NCBI RefSeq assembly: GCF_000429325.1
Contig: NZ_AUBQ01000014.1
Span: forward strand, 184,817 to 248,816
Reading direction: 5' to 3'
Source of the DNA: Fundidesulfovibrio putealis DSM 16056
GTDB taxonomy: Bacteria > Desulfobacterota > Desulfovibrionia > Desulfovibrionales > Desulfovibrionaceae
Length of the DNA: 64,000 nt
In this document: positions 50,125-58,924 of the stretch, in pieces
Layout of the letters: each line of letters starts with the position of its first letter
Position numbering within the stretch: position 1 is the first letter of the stretch
Program-made: the position numbers and the translations under genes
The notes under the pieces: generated by a model
What the model saw: only the letters and a program-made list of their open reading frames with translations
Told to the model about the DNA's origin: nothing
Database searches by the model: none

Positions 50125-51441
50125 TCAGTCCCCTTCGCCGGGCTTCAGGTACTCCACCTGCACCTTCATGGCGTCCTTCAGGTGCACCTCGCGCTGCGGG
50201 TACGGAAACTCTATCCCGTGCTCCTTGAACAGATCCCAGATGGAATTCATCACGGCGCTGGACACGTTGGCCACGCCCTGCTCCGGGTGCACCATCCATA
50301 AGCGCAGCTCCAGCTGCACCCCGTTGTCCCCGAATTCGCGCAGCAGCACGTTGGGCTTGGGATCGGCCAGCACGCGCTCCTTGCCCTCGGCGGCCTTGAG
50401 CATGAGCTCCACGGCCAGCTTGAGGTCCGTGGAATAGGCCACGCTTACGGGGATCCTCAGGCGCACGCTCGGCCCGGAAAAGGTCCAGTTCACCACGCGG
50501 TTGGCGATCAGGTCGTCGTTGGGGATGAGGAACGCCTTGCCGTCGCGCGTGACCATGGACGCAAAACGGGCGTTCATGGACTCCACCCAGCCGTAGATGC
50601 CGCCCACCTCGATCACGTCGCCGGGCTTGATGGAGTTGTCCAGCAGCAGGACCACCCCGCTCACAAGGTTGGAGACCACCTTCTGCAATCCGAAGCCCAC
50701 GCCAAGGCCCACCGCGCCGCTGAACACCGTAAGCATGTGCAGGTTGATGCCAACCAGATCGAGCGCCGACACGAAGGCTACGGCGTACAGTCCGGCCTTG
50801 ACCAGCTTGGCCACCAGCACCCGCACCCGGACGTTGACCTCGCCCACGCGCTCGAGCCCGGCCTCGATCAGCGCACACAGCTTGTTGATAAGGGGCAGCA
50901 TCACCGCCAGGAGAAATAACGCCTTGATGATCTCCAGCAGGGATACCCGCTCGTCGTCGAAACCGAGCGCGATGCTGTCCATGTAGTCCACCACCGGCCC
51001 AAGAATGCCCAGCACTTCAAGAATGAACACCCCGCCAACCACCACGGTAACGGCCTTGGTCCAGCCGTGGGGCAACAGAATGGAGGCGAACAGCTGGATC
51101 ACCAGCCAGGCCTCGGAAAAGGTGATGCCCAACTCCAGCACCGTGACCGGCCACTCCCTGGCCATCGACAGCCCGAGCGCAGCCTGGAGCACCAGCAAGG
51201 TGAACAGCGGCGTCAGAAGGCCCGCGAGCCTGTGGCGCACCCACTGGCTCAGGGCGGGGCGCTGTTCGATCATGCCGCCGAGCTTGCCGCAGAGCATGCG
51301 CGAAAGCCCGTAGCCCAAGGCCACGGCCCCCAGGCAGGCCAGGGCCTGCCACATGCCGCCCTGATGCCAGACGTGCTCCGTGAACCACTGGCCAAAGCCC
51401 CCCTTGCCCTGGACAATCTCGTGGAGGTGACGCGATTCCAC
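50125..51441 (-). CDS. MscS-family mechanosensitive channel
   Basis: 438 residues. Six or so membrane helices. The N-terminal 190 residues precede the MscS core (TM3 with GAVGLGVGFGLQKVVSNLVSGVVLLLDN in pieces, about 245-275). The beta domain has IKPGDVIEVGGIYGWVESMNARFASMVTRDGKAFLIPNDDLI, and a C-terminal part follows to YPQREVHLK. It opens on membrane tension to release solutes in osmotic down-shock. It starts three bases after the methyltransferase gene, hence an operon. Confidence 0.93.
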   Translation of the reverse strand: MESRHLHEIVQGKGGFGQWFTEHVWHQGGMWQALACLGAVALGYGLSRMLCGKLGGMIEQRPALSQWVRHRLAGLLTPLFTLLVLQAALGLSMAREWPVTVLELGITFSEAWLVIQLFASILLPHGWTKAVTVVVGGVFILEVLGILGPVVDYMDSIALGFDDERVSLLEIIKALFLLAVMLPLINKLCALIEAGLERVGEVNVRVRVLVAKLVKAGLYAVAFVSALDLVGINLHMLTVFSGAVGLGVGFGLQKVVSNLVSGVVLLLDNSIKPGDVIEVGGIYGWVESMNARFASMVTRDGKAFLIPNDDLIANRVVNWTFSGPSVRLRIPVSVAYSTDLKLAVELMLKAAEGKERVLADPKPNVLLREFGDNGVQLELRLWMVHPEQGVANVSSAVMNSIWDLFKEHGIEFPYPQREVHLKDAMKVQVEYLKPGEGD

Positions 51442-51443
51442 GC

Positions 51444-52112
51444 CTACCCCTCTTTCTTCACGGCCAGGGTCAGTCCGTCGCCGATGGCGGTGAGGCAGGC
51501 GTCCACGCGCGGATCAGCACGCAGCCGCTCGTTGAAGGCGCGGATGGCCAGGGTGTCCGGGTCCTGATAATCCGGGTCGATCACGCGGCCATACCAGAGG
51601 GTGTTGTCCACGGCGATCACGCCGCCAGGGCGTATGAGCTCCAGGCAGCGCTCGAAATAGTTCCAGTAGTTCACCTTGTCGGCGTCGATGAAGGCCATGT
51701 CGAACGCCCCGGCAAAGCCCGACGCCAGCGCGATGTCCAGGGTCTCCAGGGCCGGAGCCAGCCGCAGGTCGACCTTGTGCTCCACCCCGGCCTCGCGCCA
51801 GTAGCGCCTGGCCACCTGTGTCCATGGCTCGGACACGTCGCAGGCCAGGATCATCCCGTCGTCCGGCAGGGCCATGGCCACACTCAGGGCGCTGTAGCCC
51901 GTGTACACGCCCACCTCGATGGTGCGCCGCGCCCCGACAAGGCGCGCCATCAGCATGAGAAAGCGCGCCTGTTCCCAACCCAGGCGCATGTGCGCCTTGA
52001 CGTCGGCGGAGGTTTCGTCGGCCAGACGTTTCAGGATGTCGGGCTCGTCCGCCTGCATGGCGCGAACGTAGGCGGTCAGGTCCTCGGTGACGTTCAAGGG
52101 CTTTGTGGTCAT
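51444..52112 (-). CDS. class I SAM-dependent O-methyltransferase
   Basis: 222 residues from the ATG at 52112 with GGGAGG upstream; the longer frame to 52292 is a chance extension. SAM motif: RTIEVGVYTGYSAL, LACDVSEPW, and metal/catechol residues in AFIDADKVNYWNYF and VAVDNTLWYG, the marks of the divalent-metal O-methyltransferase (caffeoyl-CoA, catechol) group. Substrate unknown. It directly precedes the MscS channel gene. Divergent from LysE. Confidence 0.92.
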   Translation of the reverse strand: MTTKPLNVTEDLTAYVRAMQADEPDILKRLADETSADVKAHMRLGWEQARFLMLMARLVGARRTIEVGVYTGYSALSVAMALPDDGMILACDVSEPWTQVARRYWREAGVEHKVDLRLAPALETLDIALASGFAGAFDMAFIDADKVNYWNYFERCLELIRPGGVIAVDNTLWYGRVIDPDYQDPDTLAIRAFNERLRADPRVDACLTAIGDGLTLAVKKEG

Positions 52113-52184
52113 GCGGCCTCCCGGTCTTGACAAGGATTGCTTCCTGGGTTCACTAACACCTCCCTTTTCTGGAAGGAACTCCCC

Positions 52185-52811
52185 ATGCACGACGTTTCCA
52201 CTTTTCTGCTCACCGGCGTGACCCTGGGCCTGGCCGCCAGCCTGACGCCCGGACCGCTCCAGGCGCTCATCTGCCTCCAGACCATCACCCACGGTCCGCG
52301 CGAGGGCGCGCGCGTGGGCATGGCCCCGCTGTTTTCCGACCTGCCGGTGATGGCGCTGTGTCTGTTGGTGCTGGACGCCCTGTCCGGGCAGGCGTGGCTT
52401 ATGGGGTGCGTGTCGCTGGCGGGCGCAGTCGTGGTGCTGCGTTTCGGGTGGGGTTCCCTGCGGGCCGGTCCAGCCGACCTGTCCTGCATCCCGGCGCAGG
52501 CCCAGTCCTGGCGCAAGGGCGTGGCCACCAACATCCTGAACCCCAAGATGATCCTCTTTTGGGCCACGGTTGGCGCGCCCACGGTGCTTCAGGCCTATGC
52601 CAGCTCCGCTGCCGCCGCCGCAGCCTTCCTGCTGGGATTCTACACGCTGCTCATCGGCACCAATCTAGCCCTGGCCTGGCTCTCCGGGCGCTTCACGCGC
52701 TTTCTCTCCGGGCCGGGCTACGTCTGGACCATGCGGGTGCTGGGGGCGCTGCTCATGCTGGTGGCGCTTCGCCTGATGTGGGACGGGCTTTCGCGGCTCG
52801 GCCTTGCCTAA
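52185..52811 (+). CDS. LysE/RhtB-family amino-acid exporter
   Basis: 208 residues from the ATG at 52185 with GGAAGGA upstream. Six hydrophobic helices and the family words LGLAASLTPGPLQALI, GPREGARVGMAPLFSD and KGVATNILNPKMILFW. It exports an amino acid or related metabolite. It lies 53 bases before aguB and may be part of the same transcript. Confidence 0.9.
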   Translation: MHDVSTFLLTGVTLGLAASLTPGPLQALICLQTITHGPREGARVGMAPLFSDLPVMALCLLVLDALSGQAWLMGCVSLAGAVVVLRFGWGSLRAGPADLSCIPAQAQSWRKGVATNILNPKMILFWATVGAPTVLQAYASSAAAAAAFLLGFYTLLIGTNLALAWLSGRFTRFLSGPGYVWTMRVLGALLMLVALRLMWDGLSRLGLA

Positions 52812-52864
52812 GCCCCGTGCGGCGCGCTACAAGACGACTCTCACACTCCATGCGAGGTTTCCCC

Positions 52865-53758
52865 ATGTCCCATACCAAGCCCTACACCGTGGCCCTCATC
52901 CAGATGGCGCCCGCCGACACCCCGGCCCGCTCCATCGAAAAAGCGGTCGATCTGTGCGTCGACGCCGAAAAGCAGGGCGCCAAGCTCCTGTGCCTGCCCG
53001 AGCTCTTCGCCACGCCCTACTTCTGCCAGACCGAGGATCACGCCCACTTTTCCCTGGCCGAGCCCATCCCCGGCCCCTCCACCGAGGCCCTGGGCAAGGC
53101 CGCCAAGGCCGCAGGGGCAACCATCATCGCCCCCCTGTTCGAGAAGCGCGCCGCCGGGCTGTACCACAACTCCCTTGCCGTCATCGGCACGGACGGTGAA
53201 ATCATCGGCGTGTACCGCAAGATGCACATCCCCGACGACCCGCTCTTCTACGAGAAGTTCTATTTCGCCCCCGGCGACCTGGGCTTCAAGCGCTTCAACA
53301 CCGCCGTAGGCCCCATCGGCACCCTTATCTGCTGGGACCAGTGGTACCCCGAGGCCGCGCGCCTGACCGCGCTTCGCGGCTCGGATATCCTGTTCTACCC
53401 CACGGCCATCGGCTGGCACCCCTCCGAGAAGGCCGAGTACGGCGTGGAGCAGCGCGAAGCCTGGATGACCATCCAGCGCGCCCACGCCATCGCCAACGGC
53501 TGCTACGTGGCCGCCGTGAACCGCGTCGGGCACGAGATCCCCGAGACCGGCGGCGACGGCCTGGAGTTCTGGGGGTCGAGCTTCCTGTGCGGCCCCATGG
53601 GGACCATCATCGCCCAGGCCTCCACCGACAAGGAGGAGATCGTCCTGGCCGAGGTGGAGCCCAAGCGCGTGGACACCACCCGCACCCACTGGCCGTTCCT
53701 GCGCGACCGCAGGATCGACGCCTATGGGGCGATCGAGAAGCGCTTCATCGACGAGTGA
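52865..53758 (+). CDS. aguB: N-carbamoylputrescine amidase
   Basis: 297 residues of the carbon-nitrogen hydrolase fold. Catalytic triad: Glu 46 in LPELFATPYF, Lys 119 in YRKMHIPDDP, Cys 156 in ICWDQWYPEAARL. The YRKMHIPDDP and IGWHP words are those of AguB, which hydrolyses N-carbamoylputrescine to putrescine, CO2 and ammonia. aguA lies 1.2 kb downstream on the same strand, separated by a module that looks inserted. GAGG lies before the ATG. Confidence 0.95.
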   Translation: MSHTKPYTVALIQMAPADTPARSIEKAVDLCVDAEKQGAKLLCLPELFATPYFCQTEDHAHFSLAEPIPGPSTEALGKAAKAAGATIIAPLFEKRAAGLYHNSLAVIGTDGEIIGVYRKMHIPDDPLFYEKFYFAPGDLGFKRFNTAVGPIGTLICWDQWYPEAARLTALRGSDILFYPTAIGWHPSEKAEYGVEQREAWMTIQRAHAIANGCYVAAVNRVGHEIPETGGDGLEFWGSSFLCGPMGTIIAQASTDKEEIVLAEVEPKRVDTTRTHWPFLRDRRIDAYGAIEKRFIDE

Positions 53759-53780
53759 GAGTAAGATAAGAGGGGAGAAT

Positions 53781-53874
53781 GCCTCCGGCGGCCAGAGAGG
53801 AAACTTTTTGAAAAAAGTTTCCTCTCTGGACTCTCCTTCAAAAACTTCTAATGGGCTTCGCGTCGGAGCTCGTC
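53781..53874. repeat. mosaic hairpin repeat, copy D, ending in a 20-bp direct repeat
   Basis: GCCTCCGGCGGCC (53781-53793), a perfect 16-bp-arm hairpin AGAGAGGAAACTTTTT / complement (53794-53827), GGACTCTCC, and GCTTCGCGTCGGAGCTCGTC (53855-53874). The hairpin would also act as terminator of aguB. The 20-bp end recurs exactly at 54847-54866. Confidence 0.8.
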
Positions 53875-53968
53875 TTTCTGGACGATGAAGAGGCATCGAC
53901 AGGCTGCTTCACAGGCACGCCACGATGCCAGGACGGTGTTACTCCAATCGTTACAATCGGCTGGCAAC

Positions 53969-54562
53969 ATGGCAAGCACGCAGTTCAGAAACGACATTAG
54001 GGCAATCGCGTCCATTGAAAACCAGACCAAACGCCGCGCCATGTTTCTTGCCCTGCTCAACCGTGAGCTTGAGTCCAGGGGAAGCAGGCCGACATTTCTG
54101 GTAGGGGGCTTTGCTGTCGAAATATACACTGCCGGAAACTATACTTCTGGCGATGTGGACATCAAGGGTCCGCAAGAGGCCATCGAGAGTCTCCTTCTTG
54201 AAGTGGGTTTCCAGAAGTTCGACAATTCCAATTATGGAGACGAAGAGCTTGGAATCTACGTACAATGGCTTGGTGAAGGTCCACATCCGCCATTTGAATG
54301 CCGTGAAAGAGCCATTGACGTATTATTGGGCGATCCGGACCTGCGTGTCAGGATGATTTGCTATGAAGATTTGATGATTGACCGTATGTGCCAGACAAAA
54401 TATTGGGGAAACCCTGACGGAGTTCTTTGGGCCAGGGCAATTGCGGAGTCCATGGAACTCGCTGGACAAAAACTGGACTGGACATATCTTGAGGCCAGGG
54501 CTAGGGACGAAGACATCAGCGATGTCCTTTCAGCCTTGAGGGATGATCATGCTTCAATTTGA
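53969..54562 (+). CDS. nucleotidyltransferase-like protein of an inserted module
   Basis: 197 residues from the ATG at 53969; an ATG at 53885 would add 28 residues and neither start has a clear ribosome binding site. Nucleotidyltransferase fold: FLVGGFAVEIYTAG with Gly46-Gly47 and Glu51, then GDVDIKGP with Asp62 and Asp64, followed by a C-terminal helix bundle (MICYEDLMIDRMCQTKYWG). It looks like the AbiEii / DUF6036-type group, whose members include toxin-like enzymes. GC is clearly lower than that of aguA and aguB. It overlaps the following small gene by 14 bases. The whole module sits between two repeats in the agu locus. Confidence 0.7.
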   Translation: MASTQFRNDIRAIASIENQTKRRAMFLALLNRELESRGSRPTFLVGGFAVEIYTAGNYTSGDVDIKGPQEAIESLLLEVGFQKFDNSNYGDEELGIYVQWLGEGPHPPFECRERAIDVLLGDPDLRVRMICYEDLMIDRMCQTKYWGNPDGVLWARAIAESMELAGQKLDWTYLEARARDEDISDVLSALRDDHASI

Positions 54563-54767
54563 AACACTCCAGGACGCAGGACGCAGGGCGAAATTTGAAC
54601 GGGCCAAACGGGGAGCACCCCAGCCCGGTCACATGAGAACCCGTGAACGCTCGCTGGAAAAGCAGAATCTCCTCATCCAGGCGGTCAAGGACGTGTACAG
54701 GCGCACTCCACCAAGGACAGAGGTTGTCGGTGGCAGAGAGGCGCTCATATTGCCCTGGATCATCTAG
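54549..54767 (+). CDS. small basic partner protein, unknown
   Basis: 72 residues from the ATG at 54549 (54543 is an alternative). It begins inside the end of the nucleotidyltransferase gene, so it is translationally coupled. Basic, with an RRAKFERAKRGAPQPGHMRTRERS stretch in the first half; no known domain. The genetic arrangement (NTase plus small coupled gene) is like toxin-antitoxin pairs, where the small protein could be the antitoxin, but the order and sequence do not decide it. Confidence 0.6.
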   Translation: MLQFETLQDAGRRAKFERAKRGAPQPGHMRTRERSLEKQNLLIQAVKDVYRRTPPRTEVVGGREALILPWII

Positions 54768-54846
54768 CAGGTTTTACTTCGACTAAGTGAGCGGGCCTTT
54801 CTTTGGAGGGTCCGCTTTTGTTTTTGCGCATCAATCATTTCAAGCA

Positions 54847-54950
54847 GCTTCGCGTCGGAGCTCGTCACCACGGACGGATTAAGACGCGAAGCGGAAAGGG
54901 TGTCCAGAGCCCAACCAACAATTGGGCCCTTTGGCCGCCGGAGGCCTCCT
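54847..54950. repeat. mosaic hairpin repeat, copy E (reverse orientation) with the second 20-bp repeat
   Basis: GCTTCGCGTCGGAGCTCGTC at 54847-54866 equals 53855-53874. A 10-bp inverted pair GCTTCGCGTC / GACGCGAAGC spans 54847-54892. GGCCGCCGGAGGC (54933-54945) is the reverse complement of 53781-53793. Confidence 0.8.
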
Positions 54951-54952
54951 GA

Positions 54953-56023
54953 ATGACCATGTTTGCGACCACGCCTGACGCTTATCGCCTTCCCGCCGAG
55001 TGGGAACCCCACGCCGCCACCTGGATCGCCTGGCCCAAGAATCCCGCTGACTGGCCCGGCAAGTTCCACCCCATCGGCTGGGTGTTCGGCGAGATCGTGC
55101 GCAAGCTGGCCCCCTACGAGAAGGTCCGCATCCTGGTGGACGACGCCGCGTGGGAGGCCAAGGCCCGGCGCGCGCTCGCCAAGGTCGGCGTGGAAGACCA
55201 CCGCGTGCGCTTCTACCACATTCCCACCGACCGGGGCTGGACGCGCGACATGCTCCCGGCATTCACCGTGCGCAAAGAGTCTCCCCGCGCCCAGGCCGTG
55301 CGCTTCGGGTTCAACGGCTGGGCCAAATACCCCAACCACACCCTGGACATGCACGTCTCCGGGAAAGTGGCCGAGGCCCTGAAGATTCCCGCCGTGGAGG
55401 CCACGCACGCGGGTCGGCAGGTGGTGCTGGAAGGCGGCGGCATCGACTGCAACGGCAAAGGCGTGATGCTCACCACCGAGGAGTGCTTCCTGGACCCCGT
55501 GACCCAGGTGCGAAACCCCGGCATGAACGCCAAGGATTACGAGCAGGTGTTCCGGGAGCTGCTTGGCATCGAGCAGGTGATCTGGCTGAACAAGGGCATC
55601 GCGGGCGACGACACCCACGGCCACGTGGACGACCTATGCCGCTTCGTGAACGCAAGCACGGTGGTGCTCTGCCGCGAGAACGACCCAGCAGACGAGAACT
55701 ACCGGATATTGGAAGAGAACCGCGAACGCTTGCAGGGGCTGAAGCTTATAAGCGGCGGCACGCTGGAAGTGATCGACCTGCCCATGCCCGAGCCGCTGTA
55801 CTTCGACGGCGTGCGGGTCCCGGCCAGCTACGCCAACTTCTACATCGCCAACGGCACCGTGCTGATGCCGACGTTCAACGATGCGCGCGACCGCGTCGCG
55901 CTCGGCATCTTGTCGGAATGTTTCCCGGACCGCGCCGTGGTGGGTATCCATGCCGTCGACCTGGTGTGGGGATTCGGCACGCTGCACTGCCTGACGCACG
56001 AGCAGCCCGCGACGAGTTCATAG
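54953..56023 (+). CDS. aguA: agmatine deiminase
   Basis: 356 residues of the pentein fold. Motifs: WPKNPADWPGKF, RGWTRDMLPAF with substrate Asp, LEGGGIDCNGKG, DDTHGHVDDLCRFV with the catalytic His, and Cys 346 in LHCLTHEQP. It hydrolyses agmatine to N-carbamoylputrescine and ammonia, the reaction just before AguB. The ATG at 54953 and another at 54959 are both possible. It starts three bases after repeat copy E. No arginine decarboxylase is in the window. Confidence 0.95.
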   Translation: MTMFATTPDAYRLPAEWEPHAATWIAWPKNPADWPGKFHPIGWVFGEIVRKLAPYEKVRILVDDAAWEAKARRALAKVGVEDHRVRFYHIPTDRGWTRDMLPAFTVRKESPRAQAVRFGFNGWAKYPNHTLDMHVSGKVAEALKIPAVEATHAGRQVVLEGGGIDCNGKGVMLTTEECFLDPVTQVRNPGMNAKDYEQVFRELLGIEQVIWLNKGIAGDDTHGHVDDLCRFVNASTVVLCRENDPADENYRILEENRERLQGLKLISGGTLEVIDLPMPEPLYFDGVRVPASYANFYIANGTVLMPTFNDARDRVALGILSECFPDRAVVGIHAVDLVWGFGTLHCLTHEQPATSS

Positions 56024-56026
56024 CAG

Positions 56027-56087
56027 CGGTGCTGCCCGCGAAGCGGAGAGGGTGTGCAGAGGGCGAAGCCCTTTGCCCGCCGGAGGC
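56027..56087. repeat. mosaic hairpin repeat, copy F (reverse orientation)
   Basis: Reverse complement reads GCCTCCGGCGGGC, CAAAGGGCTTCGCCCTCTG, CACACCCTCTCCGCTTCGCG, GGCAGCACCG, between the convergent aguA and cysQ genes. The final words also occur in copy B of the long repeat. Confidence 0.75.
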
Positions 56088-56117
56088 ATATTCCTGCCTT
56101 CTCTTCGGCTGTCAGCC

Positions 56118-56891
56118 CTACTCCCGCCACCCTTTGGCCTCGAACCCGCCGTTCTCCAGGCTCTCTTTGTTATACAGGAACTCCCCGCCCCCCATGGCCG
56201 TGAAGCTGCCACCCGCGCCTAGTATGATCGCGTGCCCAGCGGCGGTGTCCCACTCCCAGGTGCGATTGTAGCGCGGGTAGAGGTGCGCCGCGCCCTCGGC
56301 CACCAGCCCGAACTTCAGCGCCGACCCAACAGCTCTTTCCTCCCGTGCGGGGTAGCGCTCCAGATACTCCTGCAAGCGCTCGTCCGGATGCGACTTGCTC
56401 CCCACCACGATCACCTTCTCGCCGGGTCCCGGCTTGACCACATGGATGGCCTGGCGCTCGCCGGACTGCACCTTGAAGCTGCCCATGCCCGGCCCGCCCG
56501 CGTACAGAATATCCTTCACCGGCACGTAGACCACGCCGAACACGGGCAAGCGGTCCTCCACCAGCCCCACGCACACGGCGAACTCGCCGTTTCGCTTCAC
56601 GAACTCCTTGGTGCCGTCCATGGGGTCCACCAGCCAGAAGCGCTTCCAGTTCTTGCGCTCGTCGTAGGGCGGGCGCGCGGCCTCCTCGGACATCAGGGGG
56701 ATGTCCGGATGCAGCACCTGGAGCGACTGGGTGATGATCTCGTTGGAGGCCCGGTCCGCCCTGGTTATGGGCGAGTCGTCCTCCTTGAGTTCCACCGCGA
56801 AATCAGTGGAGTAGATCTGCATGATGGCCTGCCCGGCCAGGCGTGCGACTGAACAGACGGCGTCGTAATCAAGAGGCGTGAGATCCGGCAT
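56118..56891 (-). CDS. cysQ: 3'(2'),5'-bisphosphate nucleotidase CysQ
   Basis: 257 residues of the inositol-phosphatase fold. Metal ligands in SEEAARP (Glu 69/70) and DPMDGTKEFVKRNGEF (Asp 89 and Asp 92), and WEWDTAAGHAIILGAGG toward the end. CysQ removes the 3'-phosphate of PAP, the by-product of sulfate-assimilation and sulfotransfer. AGAGG precedes the ATG. It starts 25 bases after the ModF-like gene ends on the same strand. Confidence 0.93.
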   Translation of the reverse strand: MPDLTPLDYDAVCSVARLAGQAIMQIYSTDFAVELKEDDSPITRADRASNEIITQSLQVLHPDIPLMSEEAARPPYDERKNWKRFWLVDPMDGTKEFVKRNGEFAVCVGLVEDRLPVFGVVYVPVKDILYAGGPGMGSFKVQSGERQAIHVVKPGPGEKVIVVGSKSHPDERLQEYLERYPAREERAVGSALKFGLVAEGAAHLYPRYNRTWEWDTAAGHAIILGAGGSFTAMGGGEFLYNKESLENGGFEAKGWRE

Positions 56892-56915
56892 GATGACCTC
56901 TGATGTGTTACGGCT

Positions 56916-58421
56916 TCAGGGTGCGTACGCCGCAAGGGCTTCGTCCACGGGACCGCAAGCCAGAACGCGACCGTTCTCCAGCACCAGGGCGTGGGTGGCG
57001 CAGGACGGAATCTCCGACGGATTGTGCGTGACGATGACCAGCTGTTTGCCCTGCGCGGCCAGTTCGTCCAGCAGCGTGAGCATCTCGGCGCGCGCAGCTG
57101 GGTCCAGCCCGCCAAGCGGCTCGTCCAGCAGCAGCACGGGCGGATCGAAGGCCAGGGCGCGCGCGATCATGGCCCGGCGCGCCTGCCCCTGTGAGAGGGT
57201 TCCCATGGCGCGGTCTGCAAGAGGGGTCAGCTCCAGCCGGTCCAGCCAGGAGGCTGCGCGGGCGAGCATCTCGGGGCTTGGCTGGTCGTAGAGGCCGAAG
57301 CTGCCGAAGAAGCCGGACACCAGCACGTCGCGCACGGAGGTCTCGGGCGGATACTCGGCCTGGGCCTCCCAGGAGACCACGCCCAGGCGGGCGCGCAGCT
57401 CCCAGATGCTGAAGGGCTCCGGCAGGCCGAAGCGGGTCACGCTGCCCGAGGCCGGGTGCAGGTCCGCCGCCAGGAGCTTCAGAAAGCTCGACTTGCCCGC
57501 TCCGTTTCGTCCGGCCACCACCCAGTGCTGGCCGGGAACGAGCGACCAGTCCAGCGGGGCCAGGACCTCGCTCCCGCCAAGCGTGACGCTGGCCGCGTGC
57601 AACGACAGAAGCGGTTCGCCTCCTATCAGTGAGGGAACAGCGGCGTCCGACGCGGGCGAAGGCTGTGCGCGTGCCGTCCGGTTCCGGCTGGAGAGCCGTT
57701 TGGCGGTGTCTTTCAGAGAACCGCGAAACACCTCCCTGCCGTTTTCCAGCATGAGCGCCTTGAAATCCAGGTCCGGCAGGCTCTCGGGGTGGTGCGTGGC
57801 CGCAGCCAGCCCCACGCCGCTTCCGGCCAGACGCGTGAGCACCCGGTGCAGCAGGCGGCGCGAGACCGCGTCCAGCCCGTCGGAGGCCTCGTCCAGGAAG
57901 AGCCACTCGGGCTTTCGGATCATGGCGCGGGCCAGCAGCACGGCCTGGGCCTGCCCCTGCGAAAGTTCCAGGAAGGGCGTGTAGGCCAAGTCCCCGATGC
58001 CCAGGGTTTCGAGCGATTCCAGCGCGGCCAGCCGCTTGTCCTGCCCCAGCTCGCCCGACGGCAGCGGCGAGTCCGTCAGGCCCGAGACCACCACCAGCCA
58101 ACCGGACACGTTCCAGCCCCGGCGACGGTAGAGGTCTCGCAGGTCGGCCCCGGCAAGGCCCATGCGCGCCCGCGCCTCGATGGGGCTCGGGCTCGCGTGG
58201 CCGTCCACCACGTACAGGCGCTCTCCTGCGAAGCCGCCGCCCGGCAGCTGGTCCGGCCAGATTTCTCCCCTGGCGAGCCGCAGAAGGCTCGACTTGCCCG
58301 CTCCGTTGCCACCCACCAGGGCCACGCGGCCCCCTGGCGGAAGATGCCAGGACACGCCGTCCAGAATCGGACGCCCGCCCCGGCTGACCCGTACGTTTTC
58401 CAGTATGATTTCAACGCTCAT
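56916..58421 (-). CDS. ModF-like ABC protein with two ATPase domains
   Basis: 501 residues, two ABC ATPase domains in one chain and no membrane part. First domain: Walker A GGNGAGKSS (37-45), signature LSQGQAQAVLLARA, Walker B WLFLDEASDGLD. Second domain: Walker A GRNGAGKSS, LSQGQARRAMIARAL, VLLLDEPLGGLD, and a THNPSEI switch. The size and order match ModF, tied to molybdate transport in some bacteria, but no molybdate genes are near. A transport role is not certain; it could be a regulatory or translation-linked ABC protein. Together with cysQ it forms a minus-strand pair. Confidence 0.85.
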   Translation of the reverse strand: MSVEIILENVRVSRGGRPILDGVSWHLPPGGRVALVGGNGAGKSSLLRLARGEIWPDQLPGGGFAGERLYVVDGHASPSPIEARARMGLAGADLRDLYRRRGWNVSGWLVVVSGLTDSPLPSGELGQDKRLAALESLETLGIGDLAYTPFLELSQGQAQAVLLARAMIRKPEWLFLDEASDGLDAVSRRLLHRVLTRLAGSGVGLAAATHHPESLPDLDFKALMLENGREVFRGSLKDTAKRLSSRNRTARAQPSPASDAAVPSLIGGEPLLSLHAASVTLGGSEVLAPLDWSLVPGQHWVVAGRNGAGKSSFLKLLAADLHPASGSVTRFGLPEPFSIWELRARLGVVSWEAQAEYPPETSVRDVLVSGFFGSFGLYDQPSPEMLARAASWLDRLELTPLADRAMGTLSQGQARRAMIARALAFDPPVLLLDEPLGGLDPAARAEMLTLLDELAAQGKQLVIVTHNPSEIPSCATHALVLENGRVLACGPVDEALAAYAP

Positions 58422-58536
58422 GACTGGCGCAGCATATCCCCGGCGCTTTCAAAAGGCCAGCAGGCAGCTCCGGCTTGCAATTTCCGGCACCATGTGATCA
58501 TTCTCACACTGCATGAACGCCTTGGAGGAGAGACGC

Positions 58537-58917
58537 GTGAGTACCTGTACCATCCTGCTAGTGGACGACGAGGCCGAATTCATCGAGACTCTGGGCAAGC
58601 GCCTTACCCGGCGCGGCCTTGGGGTGCTGCTGGCCAATTCCGGCCAGGAGGCCCTGGACCTGATAGCCGTAAGCGAGATCGACGTGGTTGTGCTGGACGT
58701 GAAGATGCCCGGCATGGACGGCATCGAGGCGCTCCAGAAGATAAAGGCCCTGAAGCCCGACCTGGAAGTGCTGATGCTCACCGCCCACGCCAACGTGGAG
58801 GTGGCCATGCGCGGCATGGAACTGGGGGCCTTCGACTACCTCATGAAACCCGTGGAGCTGGACGACCTGCTGTACAAAATCCAGGATGCCAACAAAAAGA
58901 AATGTCTGACCGGCTAG
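58537..58917 (+). CDS. single-domain response regulator
   Basis: 126 residues from the GTG at 58537, which has TTGGAGGAGA upstream; an ATG at 58513 has none. Only a receiver: VDDEAEF, phospho-acceptor Asp 54 in LDVKMPGMDG, TAHANVE (Thr/Ala switch) and MKPVEL with the conserved Lys. There is no output domain, so it acts by protein contact, like CheY/Spo0F. It lies seven bases before the PEP-synthase-like gene and is surely in the same operon, so that protein is a candidate partner. Confidence 0.92.
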   Translation: MSTCTILLVDDEAEFIETLGKRLTRRGLGVLLANSGQEALDLIAVSEIDVVVLDVKMPGMDGIEALQKIKALKPDLEVLMLTAHANVEVAMRGMELGAFDYLMKPVELDDLLYKIQDANKKKCLTG

Positions 58918-58924
58918 GTCCCAC

